A stretch of 64,000 nucleotides of DNA from Mucilaginibacter terrenus. GTDB lineage: Bacteria; Bacteroidota; Bacteroidia; Sphingobacteriales; Sphingobacteriaceae. Both the position numbers and the translations under genes were made by a program. Below the pieces are notes generated by a model. That model was given only the letters and a program-made list of their open reading frames with translations. It was not told where the DNA came from and ran no database searches. This document shows positions 54,323 to 62,450 of the stretch, in pieces (within the stretch, counting starts at the first letter, position 1; each line of letters opens with the position of its first letter). The stretch lies in NCBI RefSeq assembly GCF_003432065.1, contig NZ_QWDE01000001.1, positions 992,001 to 1,056,000 of the forward strand, read 5' to 3'.

Positions 54323-56719
54323 ATGCTACCCGTTATCCCCCGAATAAAGCGCTATTTTAAAAAGCCAAAAGTAATTATTATCAGCACCATTTTACTGGCG
54401 CTTGGGGTATGGTTTGCCTTTTGTTTGCCTCGTCCGCTATTTAACAGTCCTACTTCATTTGTAATTGATGATGACAAAGGTGAACTGCTTGGCGCTTCTA
54501 TAGCATCAGACGGGCAATGGCGGTTTCCGTATAATGACAGTGTGCCCCAAAAATTTAAACAATGCATTATCGCCTTTGAAGACAAGCGCTTTATGCACCA
54601 TTTAGGGTTCGACCCTCTGGCTTTCGGCCGGGCTGTAAGGCAGGCTATCAAACGAGGAAAGGTGACCAGCGGCGGCAGTACACTTACCATGCAGGTAGCA
54701 CGCCTGGCCACACACCACAAGCGAACTGTACTAAATAAAGTAGGTGAGATTTTTATGGCTACGCGGTTAGAGCTTGGCTACAGCAAAAACGAGATTTTAG
54801 CCATGTACGCCAGCAATGCGCCGTTCGGAAGCAACGTAATCGGGCTTGATGCTGCATCGTGGCGCTACTTCGGGCGAAGCCCGGATAAACTTTCATGGGG
54901 AGAAATGGCGGCTTTGGCGGTACTTCCTAATTCACCGTCACTGGTACATCCGGGCAAGAACCGCCAAATCCTGCTGAGAAAAAGAAACCTGCTGCTAAAC
55001 AGGCTTTACAAGCAGGGTGTAATAGACAGCACTACAGCAAAGCTTGCCGAGTTTGAACCAGTGCCGGAAAAACCTGTAGCACTGCCGCAAATGGCCCCAC
55101 ACCTGCTGCAACGTTTTAAGAACGATCACAAAGCTAATCCTGAGGGAACAACACGTATCACTACAACACTTAGGACCAACCTGCAGCATCAGGTTACAGA
55201 CATATTGGAGCAGCATCACCAGGTACTAAAAGCTAATAGTATTAATAACATTGCTGTCATAGTTTTAGACGTAGAGACAGGTGCTACCCTAGCCTATGCA
55301 GGTAACGTAGCTCACCGCGAAGACCCTGAAATGGAAAGCAATGTAGACGTAATAGACGCGCCACGCAGTCCAGGCAGCACGCTAAAGCCACTGTTGTATG
55401 CCTCTATGCTGCACGATGGTTTTATACTTCCAAACAGCCTGATTGCCGATGTACCTACGCAAATTGCAGGGTACCATCCGGAAAACTTCGATCTCGGTTA
55501 CGACGGTGCAGTGCCCGCCTCAACGGCCCTAGCGCGTTCCCTCAATGTACCTGCCGTAAAAATGCTGCAGCAATATAAGTATGAGCGCTTTTATGATGTG
55601 TTGAAAAAAGCGGGAGTTACAACGCTAAAACAGCCGGCAGATCATTACGGTTTATCGCTGATTTTGGGTGGCGGCGAGAACACGTTATGGGAGCTTTCAG
55701 GTATTTACGCAGGCATGGCCCGGGTGCTTAACCACTATAACAACAACGGTGGCAAGTACGATTCTGACGACTATCATCAGCCTGTTTACTCGCCAAGACC
55801 GGCAGCGGAGAAGAATTTGGAGAAAAGCGGTTTACTGGATGCAGGCTCCATATACTATACGCTACAAGCCATGGAAGAAGTGATGCGTCCCGGCGAAGAA
55901 ATGCTTTGGCAGCAGTTTAGTTCTACACAGCGCATAGCATGGAAAACAGGCACCAGCTTTGGCTTTCGTGATGGCTGGGCAATTGGCATTACGCCAAAAT
56001 ACGTGGTAGGGGTTTGGGTGGGTAATACTGATGGCGAAGGTCGTCCGGGTTTAACCGGAATAAACACGGCAGCTCCCGCCCTCTTTGAAATATTCAGGCT
56101 CTTGCCTGCAGCCCGCGACTGGTTTGAAATACCAATTGGCGAAATGGTAAAGATCAGCATATGTAAAGAGAGCGGTTTTAGAGCAGGACAATACTGCAAC
56201 AACACGGTTGAGCAATATGTACCCCGCGGAGGGTTAAAGGCACCGGTATGCCCGTGGCACAAGCTGGTACACCTTTCACCCGACCTGCAATGGCAGGTAA
56301 ATGGCAATTGCGAACTGCCTGACAATATTGTGAATCGCCCCTGGTTTGTATTGCCGCCATCAATGGAATATTACTATAAAGCAAAAAACTACCAGTACCA
56401 TGTTTTACCACCTTTTAAGGCTGGCTGTGGTGAAGGAGATTACGGCAACCTGATGGAGTTGATTTACCCAAAAGAGAATGCAAAAATATATGTTCCGGTG
56501 GAGGCAGATGGTAAACGGGGCAGGGTAATATTTAATGCGGCGCACCGGCAAACGGGCATCAAAATCTTTTGGCATCTCGACGGTAAGTACGTGGCTGAAA
56601 CAACTGCGTTCCACCAGGTTGCACTTAACCCTTCTCCGGGCAGGCACAAGTTAACGCTGGTTGATGCAGATGGCAACACCTTGCAGCTTAACTTTGAAGT
56701 GCTCGATAAAAATAAATAG
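54323..56719 (+). CDS. pbpC: Penicillin-binding protein 1C
   Basis: The 798-aa protein has one N-terminal membrane span (residues 18-35). A glycosyltransferase 51 domain follows with EDKRFMHHLGFD and GGSTLTMQVARL. The transpeptidase domain has STLK (S352, K355), SLN and KTGTSFGFRDGW. A C-terminal BiPBP_C domain follows (about 700-795). It polymerises and may cross-link peptidoglycan in the periplasm. The alpha-2-macroglobulin gene often paired with pbpC is not adjacent here. Confidence 0.93.
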   Translation: MLPVIPRIKRYFKKPKVIIISTILLALGVWFAFCLPRPLFNSPTSFVIDDDKGELLGASIASDGQWRFPYNDSVPQKFKQCIIAFEDKRFMHHLGFDPLAFGRAVRQAIKRGKVTSGGSTLTMQVARLATHHKRTVLNKVGEIFMATRLELGYSKNEILAMYASNAPFGSNVIGLDAASWRYFGRSPDKLSWGEMAALAVLPNSPSLVHPGKNRQILLRKRNLLLNRLYKQGVIDSTTAKLAEFEPVPEKPVALPQMAPHLLQRFKNDHKANPEGTTRITTTLRTNLQHQVTDILEQHHQVLKANSINNIAVIVLDVETGATLAYAGNVAHREDPEMESNVDVIDAPRSPGSTLKPLLYASMLHDGFILPNSLIADVPTQIAGYHPENFDLGYDGAVPASTALARSLNVPAVKMLQQYKYERFYDVLKKAGVTTLKQPADHYGLSLILGGGENTLWELSGIYAGMARVLNHYNNNGGKYDSDDYHQPVYSPRPAAEKNLEKSGLLDAGSIYYTLQAMEEVMRPGEEMLWQQFSSTQRIAWKTGTSFGFRDGWAIGITPKYVVGVWVGNTDGEGRPGLTGINTAAPALFEIFRLLPAARDWFEIPIGEMVKISICKESGFRAGQYCNNTVEQYVPRGGLKAPVCPWHKLVHLSPDLQWQVNGNCELPDNIVNRPWFVLPPSMEYYYKAKNYQYHVLPPFKAGCGEGDYGNLMELIYPKENAKIYVPVEADGKRGRVIFNAAHRQTGIKIFWHLDGKYVAETTAFHQVALNPSPGRHKLTLVDADGNTLQLNFEVLDKNK

Positions 56720-56732
56720 CCTATTTTAGTGC

Positions 56733-57440
56733 ATGCTTGAACAATACGACCTTGGCAACATGATGGTGCTGGATATTGAAACAGTACCTCAGTACCCTAG
56801 TCACGATATGGTACCTGAACACCTACAGCACTTGTGGGATGCAAAGACACAGTACCAGCGCAAAGAAGAACCCGCAGAAACCTTCTACGAACGTGCCGGC
56901 ATATGGGCCGAGTTCGGGAAAATCGTTTGTATATCTGTAGGTATATTTTTAAACGGTAAAAAGACAGGCTTGCGGGTAAAGTCTTACGCCGGTGACGACG
57001 AGAAAGAACTACTTGAAGATTTTAGCCGGATGCTTAGCAGCCAGCCTGCAAGCATTATACTTTGCGCGCACAACGGTAAAGAGTTTGATTTCCCGTATAT
57101 ATGCCGCCGAATGCTGATAAATGGCGTACAGTTTCCACCTCACCTGCAAATAGCCGGCAAAAAGCCTTGGGAAATAAATCATTTAGATACCATGGAATTG
57201 TGGAAGTTTGGCGATTACAAGAGCTATACCTCATTAAGCCTGCTTACCGCTATCTTTGATATCCCCACCCCTAAGGACGACATTGACGGCAGCCAGGTAG
57301 GACACGTATACTGGGTGGAAAAGGACCTGCCACGTATATGTACCTACTGCCAAAAGGATGTTGTTGCAACGGCGCAACTCTTGCGTAAATATCGCGGCGA
57401 ACCGTTGATTGAGGAAGAATGTATAACTGTTGTGGGCTAA
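56733..57440 (+). CDS. Predicted 3'-5' exonuclease (DEDDy, PolB-like)
   Basis: The 235-aa protein has the DEDDy acidic motifs: MVLDIETVP (D, E), CAHNGKEFDFPYICRR (D), and YCQKDVVATAQLL (Y, D). It corresponds to the exonuclease domain of family B DNA polymerases without a polymerase domain. It probably acts on single-stranded or RNA-containing ends. It follows pbpC by 13 bases. Confidence 0.85.
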   Translation: MLEQYDLGNMMVLDIETVPQYPSHDMVPEHLQHLWDAKTQYQRKEEPAETFYERAGIWAEFGKIVCISVGIFLNGKKTGLRVKSYAGDDEKELLEDFSRMLSSQPASIILCAHNGKEFDFPYICRRMLINGVQFPPHLQIAGKKPWEINHLDTMELWKFGDYKSYTSLSLLTAIFDIPTPKDDIDGSQVGHVYWVEKDLPRICTYCQKDVVATAQLLRKYRGEPLIEEECITVVG

Positions 57441-57598
57441 TGCATTTCAAAATTAATGTTGATTCATGCTGTACTGCTTTATCTTACCGATTGGTTTTCC
57501 GCTTAGAAGTAGCAGATACTTAGGACAAAGCAAAGGCTGAAGTTGTTATTGATTTGCGCGAAGACATGAGTGTAAACAAGCACAAATTGGTAAGTTAA
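57440..57598 (+). pseudogene. Possible short gene remnant with an in-frame stop
   Basis: An ATG overlapping the preceding stop (TAATG) starts a 27-codon frame ending in TAG. The same frame continues after the TAG with a protein-like 24-codon stretch (KAKAEVVIDLREDMSVNKHK) to a TAA. This looks like a small decayed gene, but chance cannot be excluded. The rest of the 265-base gap shows nothing. Confidence 0.2.
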
Positions 57599-57705
57599 AG
57601 GCATTTAACCGCGCGCTGCTGAACCTTCACCAACTGATAAGAGTATACCTGTTACTGATTTTTATCTAAAAATATTGGCATGGTGCAAGGCTCAGCAATA
57701 AAATT

Positions 57706-59100
57706 TTACGCCTTTGCTTCCTCCTCTACATGTGTTATAATTTCTCGTATGGATTGATCGAGTTGTTCACCTGCTTTACCTAATTTTTCGAGCGTTTCCT
57801 TATCAACAATGTGATCACTTATTTCTATTACACTAATTAACCCCATAATGGATGCCAGAGGCTTACGCAATTCGTGCGACTGAATAAAAGCAATGTTAGC
57901 AAGTGCTTTGTCTTTCTTTTCATTGCTTAAAACTGTTAAACGGTTGTTTTTACTAATAAGCCTATACTGCAGGAACATAATAATTGTAAAAACAATAAAT
58001 AGTACACAGCCTGCTACCGTAACTACTAACTGCCTGTTTTTTATTGCTTGTTTTTTATCCATTAACGCCAAAGCTTCATCTTTCTTAGCAGATTCATATT
58101 TAATCTGCAACTCACTTAGCTGCACTTCGTTTTTCCTTACCTGCAAAGAATCACGCATATTTTGCGATCGCCTGATGTAAGCTAATGCCGTTTTATAATC
58201 ATTTACAGAGTAATAGCAGTCATAAAGGTGCTTGTAAAGCTCCATTTCCCTGTAAGGTTCATTCAGATTTCGGGCAATTGCAAGCGCTTTATTTACATAG
58301 CTGAGGCCTTTTTCCCGGTCGCCTTTATAAAACAATGCTTGCCCAAGCCAACAGTAACCATAAGTAAGCGAGCGCTGCTGGTTGTGTTTAGTTGAAAGTT
58401 GGATGCCTTTACCGGCGTATAAGATCGCTTTGTCGTAAACATTTTTATCAAGGTAATACTGCCCAACGTTATCATACAACGGGATTCGCTTCACCTCATA
58501 TTTGGGGCTTGACTCGGCTATCTTAAGTGCTCTTAACTGTACATTTAAAGACGTATCTGCAAACACGGTATCTACAAGAAATACTTTACGCTTGTTATGT
58601 ATCAACATAGCTTTCAGGCTCAGTAATCCAATTATCTTGGCTGTATCTGCATTTACAACTGCCCAATGCAAACCTTTCTGTTGCGCTACTAAAGCCATTT
58701 TATAGTTGGCATTCTCTTTATGAAGGTTACTTATCAATCCATACAGTTCGGGATAAACAGCTTTTATATTGTACCGTTCTACATCCGCAAGGCATTTAAT
58801 TGCCTCGTCCATCGCTTGCGGATGGCGGCTGGCCATCCATAAATAGTGAGCTTTAAACAACCTGCCATAAACCTTAGCCTTTCCGATGCCATTTTGTTGT
58901 CCTAAGGCGAGCAATTTTTTTGAAATTTCTAACAAAGAATCTGCATCAGCATTCTCCAACCTTTCACCACGGCTAACAAGCGCTTCTATCGAGGCTGATG
59001 TTTTTGTTGATTCAGTTGGCAACCTTGGCTTCTCTCTACAACTTAACAACAAAATAATACCTGCTGGTAAAAGCAATAACCGGTATAGATGAGCATTCAT
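57706..59100 (-). CDS. TPR lipoprotein with membrane helix and isolated DHp domain
   Basis: The 464-aa protein has a lipoprotein-like signal (MNAHLYRLLLLPAGIILLLSC) and TPR repeats (about 40-320) in the periplasm. A coiled linker, one membrane helix (about 352-372) and a cytoplasmic HisKA hairpin with H409 in QSHELRKPLASIMGL follow. It ends about 55 residues after the histidine, with no HATPase domain. TPR-type kinases of this order are common in Bacteroidota; this one lacks the catalytic half. It is the second such protein in the window. Confidence 0.85.
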   Translation of the reverse strand: MNAHLYRLLLLPAGIILLLSCREKPRLPTESTKTSASIEALVSRGERLENADADSLLEISKKLLALGQQNGIGKAKVYGRLFKAHYLWMASRHPQAMDEAIKCLADVERYNIKAVYPELYGLISNLHKENANYKMALVAQQKGLHWAVVNADTAKIIGLLSLKAMLIHNKRKVFLVDTVFADTSLNVQLRALKIAESSPKYEVKRIPLYDNVGQYYLDKNVYDKAILYAGKGIQLSTKHNQQRSLTYGYCWLGQALFYKGDREKGLSYVNKALAIARNLNEPYREMELYKHLYDCYYSVNDYKTALAYIRRSQNMRDSLQVRKNEVQLSELQIKYESAKKDEALALMDKKQAIKNRQLVVTVAGCVLFIVFTIIMFLQYRLISKNNRLTVLSNEKKDKALANIAFIQSHELRKPLASIMGLISVIEISDHIVDKETLEKLGKAGEQLDQSIREIITHVEEEAKA

Positions 59101-59217
59101 TTATTTCGTGAAGGTTTATGTTTATTAACTGACTAAATGTACATAAAACCACGATATACTCTACCACGAGTTTTTATCTACATAAATCAACTACAAACAA
59201 AACCAATCATCTTTCCG

Positions 59218-59225
59218 TATCTTTA
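59218..59225 (+). promoter_or_regulatory. Candidate -7 element for rnr
   Basis: TATCTTTA is one base from TAnnTTTG and lies 17 bases before the ATG at 59243. A matching -33 element is not obvious. Confidence 0.35.
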
Positions 59226-59242
59226 ACGCGTTACATTTATTT

Positions 59243-61381
59243 ATGTCTAAAAAGAAAAAACACGCATCGTCCATTGATCAGGTACTTACCCAAATGGTGC
59301 TGGACGTATTCGAAGAAAATGGGAATACCCCGTTGAATTACAAACAAGTTTCATCTAAACTGAACGTACGCGACCCTGATGCGCGCCGCGTTATACTCGA
59401 TATTTTGAATGACGAAACCTTTAAAGGTGTCATGAAAGAAGCCTCTCCAGGCAAGTTTCAATTACTTGAACTCAAAACCTTTGTAGAGGGTAAGGTTGAT
59501 CTCACCAATGACGGCTCGGCGTTTATCGTAACAGATGACCCTGCCGAAACCGACATATATGTTGCTCCGCGTAAACTTCGCAACGCCCTAAATGGCGACC
59601 GGGTGAAGGTTTACGTTTATGCAAAAAGCAAGGGAAAACGCCAGGAAGGCGAAGTAGTAGAGATACTAAAGCGCAACAAAATGGAGTTTACCGGCATCGT
59701 AAAACTGTCGGAACACTTTGCATTTTTTATCCCCGACGACCGGAAGATGATGCATGATATTTTTATACCGCTTACAGATCTTAACGGGGCAGTAAACGGT
59801 ATAAAGGCAGTTGCCGAAATTACCGACTGGCCTGCTGGCGCTAAAAACCCTGTTGGGCGTATAAAGCATATTTTAGGCAACCAGGGCGAGAACGATACAG
59901 AGATGAACGCTATACTGGCAGAGTATGGCTTTCCCCTTTCCTTCCCTGCTGATGTTGAAAAAGATGCGGATGAAATATCTGACGTGATAAGTGCAGATGA
60001 AGTTGCCAAACGCCGCGATTTTCGGGATGTGCTTACCTTTACTATAGACCCGGTAGATGCCAAAGATTTTGACGACGCGCTGTCGTTCAAAAAACTGGAG
60101 AACGGCAATTATGAGGTAGGTGTACACATTGCCGACGTTGCGCACTACATCATACCCGACTCAGCACTGGACAGGGAAGCATACGAACGCGGAACATCGG
60201 TTTACCTGGTAGATCGTGTGATACCGATGCTGCCTGAAAGGCTTAGTAACGGCTTATGCTCGTTGCGGCCAAAAGAAGATAAACTATGTTTTGCTGCGGT
60301 ATTTGAACTGGATGAAAACGCCAATGTTATTACCGAATGGTTTGGCAAAACTGTTATTCACTCGGACAGGCGCTTTAGCTATGAGGAAGTGCAGGAGGTA
60401 ATTGAGACAAAGACGGGCGACTACGTTGAAGAAATTGAAAAGCTTAACGCCTTGGCTTACAAGCTCCGTGAGCGGAAATTTAAAGCTGGTGCCATCAACT
60501 TCGAAACAACTGAAGTTAAGTTTAAGCTTGACGAAACCGGCAAGCCAACAGGCGTGTACGTAAAAGAGCGTAAGGACGCCCATAAGCTGATAGAAGACTT
60601 TATGCTTTTAGCCAACCGCAAAGTGGCCGAGTTTGTAAGCAAAATGGGTAAAGGCAAACATAAATACACCTTTGTTTATCGGGGGCACGACTCCCCAAAA
60701 CCCGACGCATTGGCTAATTTCGCGCAGTTTGCTGCAAGGTTTGGTTATAAGATAAATACAAAATCGGACAAAGAAATAGCCAGATCACTTAATCACCTGA
60801 TGGAAGATGTGGAAGGCAAAAAAGAGCAGAACGTACTTACCCACCTGGCTATCCGGTCAATGGCAAAGGCAATTTACACTACGCAAAGCACAAGCCATTA
60901 TGGACTGGCTTTCAGCCACTACACACACTTTACCTCACCTATTCGTAGATATCCCGATGTAATGGTGCACCGCCTATTGTTCCACTACCTTAATGGGGGA
61001 CAAAGCGCCAATGCAGACCATTACGAGGAATTGTGCAAGCACAGTTCGGCTATGGAGAAAAAAGCTGCAGATGCAGAACGCTCTTCAGTAAAATACAAAC
61101 AGGCTGAGTACCTGCGCGATCAAGTGGGCAACGTTTTCACAGGCATCATCTCCGGTGTTACTGAATGGGGTATGTATGTGGAGATCATTGAAAATAAGTG
61201 CGAAGGCATGATTCGCCTGCGCGACATCAGCGACGACTTTTACACCCTGGACGAAAAGAACTATGCCATTATTGGTCAGCGCAAAAAGAAGGTGTACCAG
61301 TTAGGCGACGAGGTAAAGATCCGCGTTAAACAGGTAGACCTTACCAAGAAACAGATTGATTTTAGTTTAGTACAGGATTAA
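59243..61381 (+). CDS. rnr: Ribonuclease R
   Basis: The 712-aa processive 3'-5' exoribonuclease has an N-terminal winged-helix-like region and two cold-shock domains (about 75-220). The RNB domain carries catalytic aspartates in TIDPVDAKDFDDALSF. A C-terminal S1 domain (GNVFTGIISGVTEWGMYVEI) follows. It degrades structured RNA. The N-terminus is lysine-rich, as in other RNase R proteins. Confidence 0.93.
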   Translation: MSKKKKHASSIDQVLTQMVLDVFEENGNTPLNYKQVSSKLNVRDPDARRVILDILNDETFKGVMKEASPGKFQLLELKTFVEGKVDLTNDGSAFIVTDDPAETDIYVAPRKLRNALNGDRVKVYVYAKSKGKRQEGEVVEILKRNKMEFTGIVKLSEHFAFFIPDDRKMMHDIFIPLTDLNGAVNGIKAVAEITDWPAGAKNPVGRIKHILGNQGENDTEMNAILAEYGFPLSFPADVEKDADEISDVISADEVAKRRDFRDVLTFTIDPVDAKDFDDALSFKKLENGNYEVGVHIADVAHYIIPDSALDREAYERGTSVYLVDRVIPMLPERLSNGLCSLRPKEDKLCFAAVFELDENANVITEWFGKTVIHSDRRFSYEEVQEVIETKTGDYVEEIEKLNALAYKLRERKFKAGAINFETTEVKFKLDETGKPTGVYVKERKDAHKLIEDFMLLANRKVAEFVSKMGKGKHKYTFVYRGHDSPKPDALANFAQFAARFGYKINTKSDKEIARSLNHLMEDVEGKKEQNVLTHLAIRSMAKAIYTTQSTSHYGLAFSHYTHFTSPIRRYPDVMVHRLLFHYLNGGQSANADHYEELCKHSSAMEKKAADAERSSVKYKQAEYLRDQVGNVFTGIISGVTEWGMYVEIIENKCEGMIRLRDISDDFYTLDEKNYAIIGQRKKKVYQLGDEVKIRVKQVDLTKKQIDFSLVQD

Positions 61382-61473
61382 TTAGTTATTTAGCAGCTTC
61401 AACAACAATGGTTTGTTGCTCACCATAAAGAGCAAACACCGACGCTTAACGCTGCGCCGGTGTAATATTTCAA

Positions 61474-62439
61474 ATGAGAAAACTCGAAAACCTGCAAGCG
61501 CTCATAGCCACATCTGTAGAGAAGCTGGCTTACCCGGTTTATCCGGCTGAGCTTTACGAGCCGATAAAATACATTTTAGCAATAGGCGGCAAACGTATGC
61601 GACCTGCCCTGCTGCTGATGGCTTGCGACCTGTTTGGCGGCGATGTAGAAGCTGCCCTTCCTCCTGCCCTTGCCATCGAGGTGTTCCACAACTTTACGTT
61701 GATGCATGACGACATTATGGACAATGCGCCAAAACGCCGTGGCCGTGCTACCGTCCATGAAAAATGGAACAACAACGTGGCGATCCTCAGCGGGGACGTA
61801 ATGCTGATTGAAGGTTATAAGCTGATGATGCAGGTACGTAACGATCTCCTTCACCAGGTACTGGACATTTTTAATGATACTGCTGTAGGCGTATGTGAAG
61901 GCCAGCAGTTGGACATGACGTTCGAGACCAGCAATAACATTACCATTGCGGAGTACATTAACATGATCCGCCTGAAAACAGCTGTGGTATTGGGCGGCGC
62001 TTTAAAGATAGGCGCGCTTATTGGTAATGCTGATCAAACGGATGCTGACTTGTTATCCGACTTTGGCGTTAACCTTGGCATCGCGTTTCAGTTGCAGGAC
62101 GACATACTGGACGTTTATGGTGACCCAGAGAAATTTGGCAAACAGGTTGGCGGAGACATCATCTCCAATAAAAAAACATATTTGCTACTTAAAGCTCAGG
62201 AATTATCAGGCAGTGATGAACTTAATACCTGGCTTGCCACTGCTCAGTTTGATGCAGCTGAAAAAGTAGCTGCAGTAACGGCCATTTATAACAAGGTTGA
62301 TGTAAGGCGCCACGCCGAAGCAGAAATGCAGGCCTATGCCGAAAAAGCTTTTACGGCACTCGAGAAAATAAACCTGCCGGAAGACAGCAAACAATACCTC
62401 CGCGATTTTGCGGATGGCTTGCTGGTGAGGGAATATTAG
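61474..62439 (+). CDS. Polyprenyl (octaprenyl-type) diphosphate synthase
   Basis: The 321-aa protein has the first aspartate-rich motif in LMHDDIMDNAPKRRG, the second in FQLQDDILDVYGD, and the GGKRMRP pyrophosphate loop. It extends allylic diphosphates with isopentenyl diphosphate, and would supply quinone side chains. Residues before the first DDxxD (FHNFTL) suggest a long-chain product. It fits with the dxr gene in the same window but is not linked to it. Confidence 0.9.
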   Translation: MRKLENLQALIATSVEKLAYPVYPAELYEPIKYILAIGGKRMRPALLLMACDLFGGDVEAALPPALAIEVFHNFTLMHDDIMDNAPKRRGRATVHEKWNNNVAILSGDVMLIEGYKLMMQVRNDLLHQVLDIFNDTAVGVCEGQQLDMTFETSNNITIAEYINMIRLKTAVVLGGALKIGALIGNADQTDADLLSDFGVNLGIAFQLQDDILDVYGDPEKFGKQVGGDIISNKKTYLLLKAQELSGSDELNTWLATAQFDAAEKVAAVTAIYNKVDVRRHAEAEMQAYAEKAFTALEKINLPEDSKQYLRDFADGLLVREY

Positions 62440-62450
62440 ATTAAATAAGT

